Shown here: positions 9,067-20,498 of the stretch, piece after piece
How the letters are laid out: every line of letters starts with the position of its first letter
Numbering within the stretch: the first letter of the stretch is position 1
Assembly: GCF_000734965.1 (NCBI RefSeq)
Contig: NZ_JMTB01000074.1
Span: forward strand, 1 to 64,000
DNA from: Trabulsiella guamensis ATCC 49490
GTDB taxonomy: Bacteria; Pseudomonadota; Gammaproteobacteria; Enterobacterales; Enterobacteriaceae
Direction: 5' to 3'
DNA: 64,000 nucleotides
The notes under the pieces: model-generated
The model's input: the letters and a program-made list of their open reading frames with translations, nothing else
Databases searched by the model: none
What the model was told of the DNA's origin: nothing
Position numbers and translations under genes: made by a program

Positions 9067-11352
9067 ATGAATCAGAGTCTGCTGGTGACAAAGCGTGATG
9101 GTAGTACTGAACGCATCAATCTCGATAAAATCCATCGGGTACTGGATTGGGCAGCAGAGGGACTGAATAACGTCTCGATTTCTCAGGTTGAACTGCGTTC
9201 CCATATCCAGTTTTATGACGGCATAAAAACCGCCGATATTCATGAAACCATCATCAAAGCCGCTGCAGACCTGATCTCCCGCGACGCACCAGATTATCAA
9301 TACCTGGCGGCGCGACTGGCAATTTTCCATCTGCGCAAAAAAGCTTACGGCCAGTTTGAACCACCTGCGCTGTACGACCACGTCGTGAAGATGGTTGAGC
9401 TCGGCAAATATGACCATCATCTGCTGGAAGACTACTCCGTGGAAGAGTTCCAGCAGATGGACGGTTTTATTGATCACTGGCGTGATATGAACTTCTCTTA
9501 CGCGGCGGTTAAGCAACTGGAAGGGAAATACCTGGTACAGAACCGCGTTACTGGCGAAATCTACGAAAGCGCGCAGTTCCTGTATATTCTGGTGGCCGCC
9601 TGCCTGTTCTCGAACTACCCGCGTGAAACGCGTCTGGACTACGTGAAGCGTTTTTATGACGCGGTGTCCACCTTTAAAATTTCGTTGCCGACGCCGATCA
9701 TGTCCGGCGTGCGTACCCCGACCCGTCAGTTCAGCTCTTGCGTGCTGATCGAGTGCGGTGACAGTCTGGATTCCATCAACGCCACCTCCAGCGCGATTGT
9801 GAAATACGTTTCCCAGCGCGCCGGTATCGGCATTAACGCCGGACGCATCCGTGCGCTCGGTAGCCCGATCCGCGGCGGTGAAGCGTTCCATACCGGTTGT
9901 ATTCCGTTCTATAAGCACTTCCAGACGGCAGTGAAATCCTGCTCGCAGGGTGGTGTGCGCGGCGGTGCGGCTACCCTCTTCTACCCGATGTGGCATCTGG
10001 AAGTGGAAAGCCTGCTGGTGCTGAAAAACAACCGTGGCGTGGAAGGCAACCGCGTCCGTCACATGGACTACGGCGTACAGATCAACAAACTGATGTATAC
10101 CCGTCTGCTGAAAGGGGATGAGATTACGCTGTTCAGTCCGTCCGACGTCCCTGGCCTGTATGACGCCTTTTTCGCCGATCAGGACGAGTTCGAGCGCCTG
10201 TACACGCAATACGAGAAAGACGACAGCATTCGCAAGCAGCGCGTGAAAGCGGTTGACCTGTTCTCGCTGATGATGCAGGAACGCGCTTCCACCGGCCGTA
10301 TCTACATTCAGAACGTTGACCACTGCAACACCCACAGCCCGTTCGACCCGGTCGTTGCGCCGGTGCGCCAGTCCAACCTGTGTCTGGAAATCGCCCTGCC
10401 GACCAAACCGCTTGAAGATGTAAATGACGAAAGCGGTGAAATTGCGCTGTGTACGCTCTCTGCCTTTAACCTCGGTGCGATTCAGAATCTGGACGAGCTG
10501 GAGGAGCTGGCGGTTCTCGCCGTCCGCGCGCTGGATGCCCTGCTCGACTATCAGGATTACCCGATCCCGGCGGCGAAACGTGGCGCGATGGGTCGCCGTA
10601 CGCTCGGCATTGGCGTGATCAACTTTGCTTACTGGCTGGCGAAAAACGGCAAACGTTATTCCGACGGCAGCGCCAACAACCTGACGCACAAAACATTCGA
10701 AGCGATCCAGTATTATCTGCTGAAAGCCTCTAATGAACTGGCTATCGAGCAAGGTGCCTGCCCGTGGTTCAACGAAACCACTTACTCGCAGGGCATTCTG
10801 CCGATCGACACCTATAAGAAAGACCTGGATGCGATCACTAACGAGCCGCTGCATTACGACTGGGAAGCCCTGCGTGAGTCCATCAAAACCCACGGCCTGC
10901 GTAACTCTACGCTTTCTGCCCTGATGCCGTCTGAAACGTCATCGCAGATCTCTAATGCCACCAACGGGATTGAGCCGCCGCGCGGTCATGTCAGCATCAA
11001 AGCGTCAAAAGACGGCATTCTGCGCCAGGTAGTGCCAGATTATGAGCATCTGAAAAACAACTACGAGCTGTTGTGGGAAATGCCGAATAACGACGGTTAC
11101 CTGCAATTGGTCGGTATCATGCAGAAGTTCATCGATCAGTCGATCTCTGCCAATACCAACTATGACCCGACACGTTTCCCGTCAGGAAAAGTGCCAATGC
11201 AGCAGTTGCTGAAAGACTTGCTCACCGCCTATAAATTTGGCGTGAAAACTCTGTACTATCAGAACACCCGCGACGGTGCGGAAGATGCACAGGACGATCT
11301 GGCACCCTCCATTCAGGATGATGGTTGCGAAAGCGGCGCATGTAAGATTTAA
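9067..11352 (+). CDS. nrdA: Ribonucleoside-diphosphate reductase 1, alpha subunit
   Basis: The large subunit of aerobic class Ia ribonucleotide reductase, which reduces ribonucleoside diphosphates to deoxy forms. It has 761 residues, the same as E. coli. An N-terminal ATP-cone (about 5-95, [16 protein letters not shown]) provides the dATP activity switch. The active-site cysteines lie in RQFSSCVL (about 225), [11 protein letters not shown] (about 439) and [12 protein letters not shown] (about 462). The C-terminal redox pair is Cys754 and Cys759 in GCESGACKI. The start has TAGGAACCAC just before ATG. It is first in the operon with nrdB and yfaE, behind NrdR-like and DnaA sites. Confidence 0.99.
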   Translation: MNQSLLVTKRDGSTERINLDKIHRVLDWAAEGLNNVSISQVELRSHIQFYDGIKTADIHETIIKAAADLISRDAPDYQYLAARLAIFHLRKKAYGQFEPPALYDHVVKMVELGKYDHHLLEDYSVEEFQQMDGFIDHWRDMNFSYAAVKQLEGKYLVQNRVTGEIYESAQFLYILVAACLFSNYPRETRLDYVKRFYDAVSTFKISLPTPIMSGVRTPTRQFSSCVLIECGDSLDSINATSSAIVKYVSQRAGIGINAGRIRALGSPIRGGEAFHTGCIPFYKHFQTAVKSCSQGGVRGGAATLFYPMWHLEVESLLVLKNNRGVEGNRVRHMDYGVQINKLMYTRLLKGDEITLFSPSDVPGLYDAFFADQDEFERLYTQYEKDDSIRKQRVKAVDLFSLMMQERASTGRIYIQNVDHCNTHSPFDPVVAPVRQSNLCLEIALPTKPLEDVNDESGEIALCTLSAFNLGAIQNLDELEELAVLAVRALDALLDYQDYPIPAAKRGAMGRRTLGIGVINFAYWLAKNGKRYSDGSANNLTHKTFEAIQYYLLKASNELAIEQGACPWFNETTYSQGILPIDTYKKDLDAITNEPLHYDWEALRESIKTHGLRNSTLSALMPSETSSQISNATNGIEPPRGHVSIKASKDGILRQVVPDYEHLKNNYELLWEMPNNDGYLQLVGIMQKFIDQSISANTNYDPTRFPSGKVPMQQLLKDLLTAYKFGVKTLYYQNTRDGAEDAQDDLAPSIQDDGCESGACKI

Positions 11353-11359
11353 GCATTTT

Positions 11360-11425
11360 GCCGGGTGGCGCTTTGCTTACCCGGCCTACGGTTTTGCAGG
11401 CCCGGCAAACGCAGTGACGCCGGGC
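11360..11425. repeat. REP/BIME element in the nrdA-nrdB gap
   Basis: Two REP-like palindromic units in opposite orientation fill the gap: GCCGGGTGGCGCTTTGCTTA and the following CCCGGCCTACG at 11360-11390, and an inverted unit at about 11397-11425 ending GACGCCGGGC. They fit the enterobacterial REP consensus (GCCGGATGGCG...CCGGCCTACG). Lying inside an operon, the element may stabilise the upstream nrdA message or alter the subunit ratio. Confidence 0.85.
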
Positions 11426-11452
11426 AATAAAACCTTAACAGGACTCACTTCA

Positions 11453-12583
11453 ATGGCATATACCACTTTTTCACAGACGAAAAATGATCAGCTTAAAGAG
11501 CCGATGTTCTTTGGTCAGCCGGTTAACGTGGCTCGCTACGATCAGCAAAAATATGACATTTTCGAAAAGCTGATTGAAAAGCAGCTCTCCTTCTTCTGGC
11601 GTCCGGAAGAGGTTGACGTCTCACGTGACCGTATCGACTATCAGGCGCTGCCGGAACACGAAAAACATATTTTCATCAGCAACCTGAAGTACCAGACGTT
11701 GCTCGACTCCATTCAGGGCCGCAGCCCGAACGTGGCGTTGTTACCGCTGATCTCCATCCCGGAACTTGAAACCTGGGTGGAAACCTGGGCATTTTCGGAA
11801 ACGATCCACTCCCGCTCTTACACCCATATTATTCGCAATATCGTTAACGATCCGGCGATTGTGTTTGACGATATCGTCACCAACGAGCAGATCAAAAAAC
11901 GCGCCGAGGGCATCTCCTGCTACTACGATGATCTGATCGAGCTGACCAGCTACTGGCATCTGCTGGGTGAAGGCACGCACACCGTCAACGGCAAAACCGT
12001 GACCGTGAATCTGCGTGAGCTGAAGAAAAAGCTCTATCTGTGTCTGATGAGCGTTAACGCGCTGGAAGCGATCCGTTTTTACGTCAGCTTCGCCTGCTCC
12101 TTCGCTTTCGCCGAGCGTGAACTGATGGAAGGCAACGCCAAGATTATCCGCCTCATCGCCCGCGACGAAGCGCTGCACCTGACCGGCACACAGCACATGC
12201 TGAATCTGCTGCGCTCCGGTGCGGATGACCCGGAAATGGCGCAGATTGCCGAGGAGTGCAAAGAAGAGAGCTATAAGCTGTTCGTGGAAGCGGCGCAGCA
12301 GGAGAAAGAGTGGGCAGATTATCTGTTCCGTGACGGTTCCATGATCGGCCTGAACAAAGATATCCTGTGCCAGTACGTTGAGTACATCACCAATATTCGT
12401 ATGCAGGCTGTAGGGCTGGATCTGCCTTTCCAGACGCGTTCTAACCCGATTCCGTGGATCAACACCTGGCTGGTGTCTGATAACGTACAGGTGGCGCCGC
12501 AGGAAGTGGAAGTCAGCTCTTATCTGGTCGGTCAGATTGACTCTGAAGTCGATACTGACGATCTGAGCAGCTTCCAGCTCTGA
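11453..12583 (+). CDS. nrdB: Ribonucleoside-diphosphate reductase 1, beta subunit
   Basis: The small subunit that carries the di-iron centre and the tyrosyl radical used by NrdA. It has 376 residues, the E. coli length. The radical tyrosine is Tyr123 counting Met (HSRSYTHII, Tyr122 in mature numbering), and the iron ligands lie in the segments [20 protein letters not shown] and [10 protein letters not shown] chose the ATG at 11453 ([13 protein letters not shown]) because it matches the family N-terminus and follows ACAGGA; an open frame extends upstream but overlaps the REP element and nrdA. It is 100 bases from nrdA and overlaps yfaE by one base. Confidence 0.99.
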   Translation: MAYTTFSQTKNDQLKEPMFFGQPVNVARYDQQKYDIFEKLIEKQLSFFWRPEEVDVSRDRIDYQALPEHEKHIFISNLKYQTLLDSIQGRSPNVALLPLISIPELETWVETWAFSETIHSRSYTHIIRNIVNDPAIVFDDIVTNEQIKKRAEGISCYYDDLIELTSYWHLLGEGTHTVNGKTVTVNLRELKKKLYLCLMSVNALEAIRFYVSFACSFAFAERELMEGNAKIIRLIARDEALHLTGTQHMLNLLRSGADDPEMAQIAEECKEESYKLFVEAAQQEKEWADYLFRDGSMIGLNKDILCQYVEYITNIRMQAVGLDLPFQTRSNPIPWINTWLVSDNVQVAPQEVEVSSYLVGQIDSEVDTDDLSSFQL

Positions 12584-12837
12584 TGAGCCGTATTACCCTG
12601 AGCCGGTCCGGTACCCAACTGGTGTGCCAGGACGAGCATCCTTCACTGCTGGCGACGCTGGAGTCGCACCGGGTTGCGGTGGAGTATCAGTGCCGAGAAG
12701 GTTACTGTGGCTCCTGTCGCTGTCGTCTGGTCGCCGGGCAAGTAGACTGGCTCACCGAGCCGCTGGCGCTTATCAACGAAGGGGAAATTTTGCCCTGTTG
12801 CTGCCGGGCGAAAGGCGATATCGAAATCGAGATGTAA
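12583..12837 (+). CDS. yfaE: Ferredoxin YfaE, ribonucleotide reductase maintenance protein
   Basis: An 84-residue 2Fe-2S ferredoxin. The plant-type cluster motif is visible as CREGYCGSCRCRL at about residues 37-49, plus a cysteine in ILPCCCRAKG near the C-terminus. In E. coli YfaE supplies electrons to regenerate the di-iron tyrosyl radical cofactor of NrdB. The start codon shares its A with the nrdB stop (TGATG), which indicates translational coupling, and a terminator directly follows the gene. Confidence 0.96.
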   Translation: MSRITLSRSGTQLVCQDEHPSLLATLESHRVAVEYQCREGYCGSCRCRLVAGQVDWLTEPLALINEGEILPCCCRAKGDIEIEM

Positions 12838-12861
12838 AAAAGGGTCCTTGTGGACCCTTTT
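12838..12861. terminator. Bidirectional terminator between yfaE and glpQ
   Basis: A perfect stem AAAAGGGTCC (12838-12847) and GGACCCTTTT (12852-12861) with loop TTGT has A- and T-tracts on both sides and lies between the convergent yfaE and glpQ, so it can end both transcripts. Confidence 0.92.
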
Positions 12862-12865
12862 CTCA

Positions 12866-13936
12866 TTATGGTTTTTTATTCAGAAATTGTACTGCTTTGT
12901 CCGGGAAGTCGGTAAAGACGCCATCGACCTTCGCCTGATTGTACAGCACGTCATACAGCTGGTTGACATCGGTGGTGTACTCCGGCAACTGGTCTGCCCG
13001 TACGGTATACGGGTGGACCTGCATCTTGCTGGCGTGCGCCTCTTTTGCCATCTCCGTCAGTTTCACATTCCCCGCCGTTGACCCTTCCGCCACCAGCATG
13101 TGGTAGTCCGGACCAATGCCGTCAGCATATTTTGCAATCTGCGCCATTGCGCCTGGTTTAAACATCCAGTCGTAGCTGTAGTTGATCCATTTGCCGTCCG
13201 GCTGTTTCTGCTGCGTTTCATTCCAGTCGGTATAGGCGATGAGCTGCACCAGATTCAGGTTCATGCCCATCTTCGGCTCAAGCTCATTTTTGATGCGCTT
13301 GAGTTCGTCGGCATCAAAAGACTGCAGATAGACTTTGTCGTTCTTGCTGGTGTACCCGTACTTTTTCAGTACTTCCAGCGTGGTGGAGGCGATGTCCTTA
13401 CCTTCCTGATGATGGAACCATGGCGCTTTGATTTCCGGGTAGATACCGATATTCTTGCCAGTCGAGTGGTTCAGGCCCTGAACAAACTCAATTTCCTCTT
13501 CAAAGGTATGAACACGGAAATCGGATTTCCCCATCGGGAAACGACCCGGAAAAACCTGCACTTTCTTGCCGTTCACGAGATCAAACCCTTCGGTAAACTT
13601 CAGCGATTTGATTTCGTCCAGCGTAAAGTCGATCGCGTAATAACGCCCGTCCTTACGGGCGCGATTCGGAAAACGTTCGGCAACATCAGTCACACGGTCG
13701 AGGTAATGATCATGCAGCACCACCAGCCGGTTATCTTTGGTCATCACCAGATCCTGCTCGAGGTAATCCGCCCCCTGCGCATATGCCATCGCTTTCGCGG
13801 GTAGCGTATGTTCTGGCAGATACCCGCTGGCGCCACGGTGGGCGATGACTATCGTCTCCGCCGCCACTGCGGTGAAGCTGCTGACCGCACCGGCCAACAA
13901 CAGGCCGATAGTCAGTGAATTACGAGTGAATTTCAT
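12866..13936 (-). CDS. glpQ: Periplasmic glycerophosphodiester phosphodiesterase GlpQ
   Basis: Hydrolyses glycerophosphodiesters such as glycerophosphocholine to sn-glycerol 3-phosphate in the periplasm, which GlpT then imports. From the ATG at 13936 it has 356 residues, two fewer than E. coli. A signal peptide is clear (MKFTRNSLTIGLLLAGAVSS, with cleavage near AVAA-E). The GDPD signature begins IVIAHRGASGYLPEHT, with the further catalytic segment DYLEQDLVMTKD. A start 20 codons upstream is open but would bury the signal peptide, and the chosen start follows a GGAG-type site. The gene is downstream of glpT in the same operon. Confidence 0.98.
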   Translation of the reverse strand: MKFTRNSLTIGLLLAGAVSSFTAVAAETIVIAHRGASGYLPEHTLPAKAMAYAQGADYLEQDLVMTKDNRLVVLHDHYLDRVTDVAERFPNRARKDGRYYAIDFTLDEIKSLKFTEGFDLVNGKKVQVFPGRFPMGKSDFRVHTFEEEIEFVQGLNHSTGKNIGIYPEIKAPWFHHQEGKDIASTTLEVLKKYGYTSKNDKVYLQSFDADELKRIKNELEPKMGMNLNLVQLIAYTDWNETQQKQPDGKWINYSYDWMFKPGAMAQIAKYADGIGPDYHMLVAEGSTAGNVKLTEMAKEAHASKMQVHPYTVRADQLPEYTTDVNQLYDVLYNQAKVDGVFTDFPDKAVQFLNKKP

Positions 13937-13946
13937 TTGAATCTCC

Positions 13947-15302
13947 TTATTCGCCGCGTTTCGCCAACAGTTCCTGATGGTGACGTTTTTCGCCAAACAT
14001 AACGATGACTAACAGCAATACCGCCAGAATGCTGCCGCCGATCATGACATAGAAGCCCGCATCCCAGCCGAAGAAGTCAACGGTATAGCCCACGATAGCG
14101 CTTGCCGCGACCGACCCGCCAAGATAACCGAACAACCCGGTGAAACCAGCTGCTGTCCCTGCGGCTTTTTTCGGTGCCAGTTCAAGCGCATGAAGACCAA
14201 TCAGCATAACCGGACCATAAATCAGGAAGCCGATGACAATCATACACACCATATCGACGGTCGGATTGCCCGCCGGGTTCATCCAGTAAACGATAGTCGC
14301 AATCGTCACCAGCGTCATGAAGAACACGCCAGTTGCGCCACGGTTACCTCTGAACACTTTGTCCGACATCCAGCCGCAAATCAGCGTGCCAGGGATCCCG
14401 GCATATTCATAGAGGAAGTAAGCCCAGGACGATTTATCCAGCGCAAAATGCTTCACCTCTTTCAGATAGGTCGGTGACCAGTCGAGAATGCCGTAGCGCA
14501 ACAGATAAACGAACACGTTGGCAATCGCGATGTACCACAGCAGCTTGTTCGGCAGAACGTATTGCATGAAGATCTGCTTCGCGGTCAGCTCTTCTTCGTG
14601 CTTCTCGCTGTAGTCGTCCGGGTAGTCGTTTTTATACTCTTCAATCGGCGGTAAACCGCAGGATTGTGGGGTATCACGCATCATCGCGAAAGCGAAGAGT
14701 GCCACGATGATTGCGCCAAAGGCAGGCATATACAACGCCGCATGCCAGTCGTTAAACCACGCCATCCCGAGCAGGAACAGTAACGGCGGGATCCCGCCAC
14801 CGACGTTATGCGCGCAGTTCCACACCGACACGATACCGCCGCGCTCCTTCTGCGACCACCAGTGCACCATGGTACGACCGCACGGCGGCCAGCCCATGCC
14901 CTGGAACCATCCGCAGAGGAACAGCAGAACAAACATGATCATGATGCTTGAGGTGGCCCAGGGTACAAAGCCCATTACCAGCATCACGGCCGCAGCCAGA
15001 ATCAGCCCCGCTGGCAGGAAAATGCGCGGATTCGAACGGTCAGACACCGACCCCATGATGAATTTCGAAAATCCGTAAGCGATGGAGATCCCGGACAGCG
15101 CAAAGCCGAGATCGCCGCGAGAAAAACCCTGTTCGACAAGATAAGGCATTGCCAGAGCAAAGTTCTTACGAACCAGGTAATACGCGGCATAGCCGAAGAA
15201 AATCCCCAGAAAAATTTGCCAGCGCAAGCGACGATAAAGCGGATCAACCTGCGCTTCAGGCACGCGCGCTTTATGCGGTGCGGGTTTAAAAATGCTCAAC
15301 AT
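13947..15302 (-). CDS. glpT: Glycerol-3-phosphate:phosphate antiporter GlpT
   Basis: A major facilitator superfamily inner-membrane antiporter with twelve predicted helices; it also takes up fosfomycin. From the ATG at 15302 it has 451 residues (E. coli 452). The N-terminus reads [16 protein letters not shown] and the substrate-site region includes [15 protein letters not shown] (Arg45 in E. coli) and the central segment [12 protein letters not shown] (Arg269 in E. coli). I see no truncation that would suggest fosfomycin resistance. An upstream in-frame start at 15353 lacks family support. It shares the divergent control region with glpA and is followed within ten bases by glpQ. Confidence 0.98.
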   Translation of the reverse strand: MLSIFKPAPHKARVPEAQVDPLYRRLRWQIFLGIFFGYAAYYLVRKNFALAMPYLVEQGFSRGDLGFALSGISIAYGFSKFIMGSVSDRSNPRIFLPAGLILAAAVMLVMGFVPWATSSIMIMFVLLFLCGWFQGMGWPPCGRTMVHWWSQKERGGIVSVWNCAHNVGGGIPPLLFLLGMAWFNDWHAALYMPAFGAIIVALFAFAMMRDTPQSCGLPPIEEYKNDYPDDYSEKHEEELTAKQIFMQYVLPNKLLWYIAIANVFVYLLRYGILDWSPTYLKEVKHFALDKSSWAYFLYEYAGIPGTLICGWMSDKVFRGNRGATGVFFMTLVTIATIVYWMNPAGNPTVDMVCMIVIGFLIYGPVMLIGLHALELAPKKAAGTAAGFTGLFGYLGGSVAASAIVGYTVDFFGWDAGFYVMIGGSILAVLLLVIVMFGEKRHHQELLAKRGE

Positions 15303-15577
15303 GATAGCCTCCGTGGCCCTTTTTGCTTGTGATAATAACCCCATGAAAAGCAAGTAAATTCAGGAGGTTAAAATTTATAGCCGCGATGGTAAGAGATTTG
15401 GCTTAGCGTTACTGTGAAACATCGCACAAATTGTTACAGATTTATGACGAAAGGTTCCATTATGAGCACGGAATCACGTTTCATTTTCGTTTATTGCTCG
15501 AATGTGCTCGAAATCAAACAATGCACACTTTTTTTGTGGCTAAATGAAAATCAGGAAAATCATGAGGGATAACAACA
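15303..15577. promoter_or_regulatory. Divergent glpTQ/glpACB control region
   Basis: This 275-base gap holds the promoters of two divergent glycerol-3-phosphate operons. A CRP-like site, TGTGA-N6-GCACA, is at 15413-15428. From about 15465 to 15520 there are repeated segments with ATTTTCG, GCTCGAATG and TGCTCGAAAT cores that resemble GlpR half-sites (ATGTTCGAT). In E. coli GlpR represses and CRP activates both operons, and FNR and ArcA act on glpACB. The operators are partial matches read by eye. Confidence 0.65.
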
Positions 15578-17203
15578 ATGATGCCTGATACCCGTGAAAG
15601 CGATGTCATCATTATCGGCGGCGGCGCCACTGGCGCAGGCATTGCCCGCGACTGCGCCCTGCGCGGCCTGCGGGCAGTGCTGGTCGAACGTTTTGATATC
15701 GCCACTGGCGCCACCGGACGCAACCATGGATTGCTGCACAGCGGTGCGCGATATGCCGTTACAGACAGCGAGTCGGCGCGCGAATGTATCGCTGAAAACC
15801 AGATCCTCAAGCGCATTGCACGCCACTGCATTGAACCCACTAACGGTTTGTTCATCACCCTGCCGGAAGACGACCTGGCGTTCCAGAGCACATTTATTGC
15901 CGCCTGTCTGCGAGCAGGCATTGAAGCAGAAGCGCTAACGCCTGCACAGGCGCGACGCATTGAACCCGCAGTCAACCCGACCTTAACGGGTGCCGTCAGA
16001 GTACCGGACGGCACGGTCGACCCCTTCCGGTTGACAGCGGCGAACATGCTTGACGCCCGCGAACATGGCGCCACCATTCTCACCGGCTGCGAAGTCACCG
16101 GGCTGGTGCGTGAAGGCGACCGCGTGCGCGGCGTGACATTATGGAACCATAACAGCCACGAAACGCTGACTCTATATGCGGCAGTAGTGATTAACGCCGC
16201 CGGGATATGGGGACAACGAATTGCGGAATATGCCGACCTGAAAATCCGTATGTTCCCGGCGAAAGGGTCACTGCTGATCCTCGACCATCGCATTAACCAG
16301 CATGTGATCAACCGCTGCCGTAAACCGGCCGATGCCGACATCCTGGTGCCTGGCGATACCATTTCGCTCATCGGCACCACATCGGTACATATTGATTACG
16401 ATGATATCGACGACAATCGCGTCACACCTGCGGAAGTGGACATTTTGCTGCGCGAAGGCGAAAAACTGGCACCGGTAATGGCGCATGCGCGCGTGCTGCG
16501 CGCCTATTCAGGTGTCCGCCCACTGGTCGCAAGCGATGACGATCCGTCCGGACGCAACGTCAGCCGGGGTATTGTGCTGCTCGATCACGCGAAACGCGAC
16601 GGCATGGAGGGCTTTGTCACCATCACCGGCGGCAAGCTGATGACCTACCGCCTGATGGCTGAATGGGCGACCGACCTGATTTGCCGTAAGCTCGGTAATA
16701 ACGCCACCTGCACCACCGCCGAACACCCGCTACCCGGCTCGCAGGAACCGGCGGAAACCACGTTGCGCAAGATTGTTTCCCTGCCGACGCCGCTGCGCGG
16801 CTCTGCGGTTTACCGGCACGGTGATCGCACACCCGTCTGGCTGGGCGATTCACGTCAGCACCGCAGTCTGGTCTGCGAATGCGAAGCCGTAACCGCAGGT
16901 GAAGTGCAGTATGCGGTGGAGAATCTGGCGGTGAAAAACCTGCTTGATTTGCGTCGCCGCACCCGCGTCGGCATGGGCACCTGCCAGGGCGAACTGTGCG
17001 CCTGTCGCGCCGCCGGGCTGTTACAGCGCTTCAACGTCAGCACTCCGGCACAATCCCTGACGCAATTGTCGCAGTTCCTTAACGAGCGCTGGAAAGGCGT
17101 GCAACCGGTCGCCTGGGGCGATGCGCTGCGCGAAAGCGAATTCACCCGCTGGGTTTACCTTGGTCTGTGCGGCCTGCAAAAGGAGCATCAGGATGAAATT
17201 TGA
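15578..17203 (+). CDS. glpA: Anaerobic glycerol-3-phosphate dehydrogenase subunit A
   Basis: The FAD-containing catalytic subunit that oxidises sn-glycerol 3-phosphate to dihydroxyacetone phosphate when oxygen is absent, passing electrons through GlpB and GlpC to menaquinone. It has 541 residues (E. coli 542). The dinucleotide-binding motif is [17 protein letters not shown] near residue 9. A C-terminal BFD-like 2Fe-2S region has [10 protein letters not shown] and [11 protein letters not shown]. The start follows GAGGGATAAC. The gene overlaps glpB by 11 bases, a sign of coupled translation. Confidence 0.98.
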   Translation: MMPDTRESDVIIIGGGATGAGIARDCALRGLRAVLVERFDIATGATGRNHGLLHSGARYAVTDSESARECIAENQILKRIARHCIEPTNGLFITLPEDDLAFQSTFIAACLRAGIEAEALTPAQARRIEPAVNPTLTGAVRVPDGTVDPFRLTAANMLDAREHGATILTGCEVTGLVREGDRVRGVTLWNHNSHETLTLYAAVVINAAGIWGQRIAEYADLKIRMFPAKGSLLILDHRINQHVINRCRKPADADILVPGDTISLIGTTSVHIDYDDIDDNRVTPAEVDILLREGEKLAPVMAHARVLRAYSGVRPLVASDDDPSGRNVSRGIVLLDHAKRDGMEGFVTITGGKLMTYRLMAEWATDLICRKLGNNATCTTAEHPLPGSQEPAETTLRKIVSLPTPLRGSAVYRHGDRTPVWLGDSRQHRSLVCECEAVTAGEVQYAVENLAVKNLLDLRRRTRVGMGTCQGELCACRAAGLLQRFNVSTPAQSLTQLSQFLNERWKGVQPVAWGDALRESEFTRWVYLGLCGLQKEHQDEI

Positions 17204-18452
17204 TACGGTGATTATTGGCGGCGGCCTGGCCGGATTGCTCTGTGGGCTGACGCTGAGCCAGCACGGACTGCGTTGTGCCATCGTCAGCCGCGGGCAAAGC
17301 GCATTACACTTCTCATCAGGTTCGCTGGATCTGCTCTCTGCGCTGCCGGACGGCGACGCGGTCACCGACACTCGCCGCGGACTGGAAAAGCTGGTCACGA
17401 TGATGCCGGAGCATCCCTATGCCCGGATCGGCATTGAAAATGTGATGAACTACGCGCAGGAGACCGAACAACTGCTGCGCTGGTGTGGCGTGCCCATGCA
17501 GGGTAGCGCCACGCAGCATCATCAACGCATCACGCCGCTCGGCACGCTTCGCAGCGCCTGGCTCAGCCCAGCCGAGGTACCGGTGATGCCCCTGCCAGGC
17601 AAACGTATCGGCATTGTCGGCATCAGCGGTTTTCTCGATTTTCAACCCCACCTCGCCGCCGCCTCGCTGAATCAGCGCGGTTTGCAGACTGAAACGCTGG
17701 AGATAGACCTGCCGGAACTGGACGTGCTGCGCGACAGCCCCACCGAATTCCGCGCGGCAAATATTGCTCGTGTGCTGGATGAAGAACCCGCCTGGCCGGT
17801 ATTGCTGGCGGCGCTGGTACCTCTGGCGCAGGAGCGCGACTTGTTGCTCATGCCTGCCTGCTTTGGTCTGCAAAATTCACGCCTGTGGCAGTGGCTTAAC
17901 GAGCGTCTTCCCTGCCCGCTTCGTCTGCTGCCGACACTGCCGCCTTCGGTGCCAGGCATGCGTCTGCATGGCGCATTACAGCATCAGTTTATCCAGACAG
18001 GGGGCACCTGGCTTGCAGGTGATGAAGTGGTGAAAGTAAGTCATCAGGACGGCAGCGTCAGCGCTGTGTGGACGCGCAATCACGACGATATTCCGCTGCG
18101 CACACGTTTCACCGTGCTGGCCAGCGGTAGCTTTTTCAGCAATGGTCTGGTCGCCACGCGCACCGGTGTCCGGGAACCGATCCTCGGGCTGGATGTGCAA
18201 CAGGTGGCATCGCGCAGCGACTGGTATCAGCAGGATTTCTTTGCCTCTCAGCCCTGGCAACGTTTCGGTCTCGTCACGGATGACAATCTGCATCCGACGC
18301 AGAACGGCGCCACGTTTACGAATCTGTTTGCCGTGGGATCGCTTATCGGCGGTTTCGATGCCATTCAGCTTGGTTGTGGCGGCGGTGTCAGCGCCATCAC
18401 GGCTCAACATGTGGCCCGGCAAATTATCTCCCTGGCAGGAGGCCAGTCATGA
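17193..18452 (+). CDS. glpB: Anaerobic glycerol-3-phosphate dehydrogenase subunit B
   Basis: A flavoprotein subunit of the GlpABC complex, thought to pass electrons from GlpA to GlpC. It has 419 residues, as in E. coli. The Rossmann motif [13 protein letters not shown] lies at the N-terminus, and a second flavin segment, [13 protein letters not shown], near the C-terminus. I chose the ATG at 17193 ([10 protein letters not shown]), preceded by AGGAGCATCAGG, over a longer frame that begins inside glpA. It overlaps glpA by 11 bases and glpC by four bases (ATGA). Confidence 0.97.
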   Translation: MKFDTVIIGGGLAGLLCGLTLSQHGLRCAIVSRGQSALHFSSGSLDLLSALPDGDAVTDTRRGLEKLVTMMPEHPYARIGIENVMNYAQETEQLLRWCGVPMQGSATQHHQRITPLGTLRSAWLSPAEVPVMPLPGKRIGIVGISGFLDFQPHLAAASLNQRGLQTETLEIDLPELDVLRDSPTEFRAANIARVLDEEPAWPVLLAALVPLAQERDLLLMPACFGLQNSRLWQWLNERLPCPLRLLPTLPPSVPGMRLHGALQHQFIQTGGTWLAGDEVVKVSHQDGSVSAVWTRNHDDIPLRTRFTVLASGSFFSNGLVATRTGVREPILGLDVQQVASRSDWYQQDFFASQPWQRFGLVTDDNLHPTQNGATFTNLFAVGSLIGGFDAIQLGCGGGVSAITAQHVARQIISLAGGQS

Positions 18453-19639
18453 ACGATACCCGCTTCGAAAGCTGCATTAAGTGTACCGTCTGCACGACGG
18501 CCTGCCCGGTAAGCCGGGTCAAACCGGGCTATCCGGGGCCAAAACAGGCAGGCCCGGACGGCGAGCGTTTGCGCATTAAAGACGGCGCGTTGTACGACGA
18601 CGCGCTGAAATATTGCATCAACTGTAAGCGCTGCGAAGTCGCCTGCCCGTCTGACGTGAAAATTGGCGACATCATCCAGCGCGCACGAGCGCAGTACAGC
18701 ACGCAAAAACCGACGTTGCGCGACACCATCCTCAGCCATACCGATTTAATGGGTACGCTCTCCACGCCCTTTGCGCCGCTCATCAACGCCACCACCGGCC
18801 TCAAACCGGTGCGCCAGTTACTGGATTTCGCGCTGAAAATTGATCATCGCCGGACGCTACCGAAATATGGCTTCGGTACCTTCCGCCGCTGGTATCGCAG
18901 CATAGCCGCTGAACAGGCCGCGTTTGCCGATCAGGTGGCGTTTTTCCATGGCTGTTACGTCAACTACAACCATCCGCAACTCGGAAAAGACATGATCCGC
19001 GTGCTCAACGCGATGGGCACCGGCGTACAGTTGTTGAGTAAAGAAAAATGCTGCGGCGTGCCGCTGATTGCTAATGGTTTTACGGATAAAGCCCGCAAGC
19101 AGGCACTCACTAATGTGGCCTCAATGCGTGAAGCGATCATCGACAAGCAGATCCCGGTCATTGCCACCTCCTCGACCTGCACCTTTACCCTGCGTGACGA
19201 ATACCCGCATTTGCTGGATGTGGATAACAGCGGATTGCGTCAGCACATTGAGCTGGCGACGCGCTGGATCTGGCGCAAGCTGGATGCGGGACAGACGCTG
19301 CCGCTGAAGCCATTACCGCTGAAAGTGGTGTATCACACGCCATGTCATATGGAAAAAATGGGCTGGTCGCTCTATACCCTTGAGCTACTTCGTCAGATCC
19401 CCGGCCTTGAACTGACCGTGCTGGATTCGCAGTGCTGCGGAATTGCCGGAACCTACGGTTTTAAATCAGAGAACTACCCCACCTCGCAGGCCATCGGCGC
19501 ACCGCTATTTCAGCAGATTGAACAGAGTGGCGCGGACCTGGTGATCACCGATTGCGAAACCTGTAAATGGCAGATTGAAATGTCCACCAGCAAGCGCTGC
19601 GAACATCCGATAACACTGCTGGCTCAGGCGCTGGCCTGA
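18449..19639 (+). CDS. glpC: Anaerobic glycerol-3-phosphate dehydrogenase subunit C
   Basis: The iron-sulfur, membrane-associated subunit that links GlpAB to the menaquinone pool. It has 396 residues, the E. coli length. Two 4Fe-4S motifs are visible near the N-terminus, [12 protein letters not shown] and [12 protein letters not shown], and two CCG domains follow ([22 protein letters not shown]). The ATG at 18449 is preceded by AGGAGG and overlaps the glpB stop codon. It ends the operon just before a strong hairpin. Confidence 0.98.
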   Translation: MNDTRFESCIKCTVCTTACPVSRVKPGYPGPKQAGPDGERLRIKDGALYDDALKYCINCKRCEVACPSDVKIGDIIQRARAQYSTQKPTLRDTILSHTDLMGTLSTPFAPLINATTGLKPVRQLLDFALKIDHRRTLPKYGFGTFRRWYRSIAAEQAAFADQVAFFHGCYVNYNHPQLGKDMIRVLNAMGTGVQLLSKEKCCGVPLIANGFTDKARKQALTNVASMREAIIDKQIPVIATSSTCTFTLRDEYPHLLDVDNSGLRQHIELATRWIWRKLDAGQTLPLKPLPLKVVYHTPCHMEKMGWSLYTLELLRQIPGLELTVLDSQCCGIAGTYGFKSENYPTSQAIGAPLFQQIEQSGADLVITDCETCKWQIEMSTSKRCEHPITLLAQALA

Positions 19640-19647
19640 GCGTCAAC

Positions 19648-19672
19648 GTCCGCCAGTACGAAACTGGCGGAC
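19648..19672. terminator. Terminator between glpC and rhmA
   Basis: A perfect ten-base-pair stem, GTCCGCCAGT (19648-19657) and ACTGGCGGAC (19663-19672), with loop ACGAA, lies between the convergent glpC and rhmA. A short T/C tract (GTCTCTCTAG) follows on the plus strand. Confidence 0.8.
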
Positions 19673-19679
19673 CGTCTCT

Positions 19680-20483
19680 CTAGTAACTCTCCTTTTCGGC
19701 TACGTTCTGTGCCGCAGGCCGGAACATCGCCAGACGATTATCCAGCGCCTGCGTATAGAGCAGCGTATCAACGCCTACTGCGACGAAGTTCGCGCCCCAC
19801 GCCAGACATTTTTGCGCCATGGCAGGCTCTACAGCCAGAAAACCTGCCGCCTTACCGGCGGCACGGATCCGGCGAATCGACTGCTCGATAATCCGCTGAA
19901 CTTCAGGGTGTCCGGGGTTGTCGGGGTAGCCCAGCGAAGCAGAGAGATCCGCCGGGCCGATGAACACGCCATCGATGCCGTCTACTGTCAGGATTTCATC
20001 CAGATTTTCCAGCGCGGTTTTACTTTCGACCTGAATCAGTAAACAGAGCTCTTCATTGGCCTGCGCCATGTAGTTTTCGACTCGTCCCCAGCGTGCCGCC
20101 CTGGCAACGCCAGCACCGACACCGCGCACGCCAACGGGCGGATAGCGGGTAGCCGAGACGATATCCCGCGCCTGTTCTGCGCTGTCCACCATCGGGATCA
20201 ACAATGTGCGTGCACCGATGTCCAGCACCTGTTTAATCAGGCTGCGATTACCATCGACCGGGCGGATCACCGGCTGGCTGGCGTACGGCGCGATGGCCTG
20301 CAGTTGATGATAAAGATCCTGAATGGTGTTCGGCGCATGTTCACCGTCAATCAACAGCCAGTCGTAACCCGATGTGGCGGCAATCTCCGCCATGTATGAC
20401 GTTGTTGAGCTTAACCACAAGCCGATCTGCGGTTCTCCCCTGCGTAATCCGGCCTTAAACGGGTTTGCTAAAATCGCGTTCAT
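19680..20483 (-). CDS. rhmA: 2-keto-3-deoxy-L-rhamnonate aldolase
   Basis: A class II HpaI/HpcH-type aldolase that cleaves 2-keto-3-deoxy-L-rhamnonate to pyruvate and L-lactaldehyde. From the ATG at 20483 it has 267 residues, as in E. coli. Family segments are [10 protein letters not shown] (catalytic His region), [13 protein letters not shown] and [14 protein letters not shown] (metal and substrate binding). Two in-frame ATGs lie two codons apart; AAGGA sits six bases before the second and directly against the first, so I chose the second. It is the last gene of the rhm operon and ends close to the glpC terminator. Confidence 0.96.
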   Translation of the reverse strand: MNAILANPFKAGLRRGEPQIGLWLSSTTSYMAEIAATSGYDWLLIDGEHAPNTIQDLYHQLQAIAPYASQPVIRPVDGNRSLIKQVLDIGARTLLIPMVDSAEQARDIVSATRYPPVGVRGVGAGVARAARWGRVENYMAQANEELCLLIQVESKTALENLDEILTVDGIDGVFIGPADLSASLGYPDNPGHPEVQRIIEQSIRRIRAAGKAAGFLAVEPAMAQKCLAWGANFVAVGVDTLLYTQALDNRLAMFRPAAQNVAEKESY

Positions 20484-20498
20484 AGTCATCCTTTTCCG

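Noticed and set aside
9043..10893. A 616-codon open frame on the minus strand opposite nrdA
   Set aside because: It lies entirely over the well-supported nrdA, has low-complexity Arg/Gln/His-rich composition, no family motif and no own promoter space; it is a product of codon bias.
15514..16380. A 288-codon minus-strand frame across the glpA start and control region
   Set aside because: Overlaps glpA and the glp operators; Ser/Arg-rich composition with no family features.
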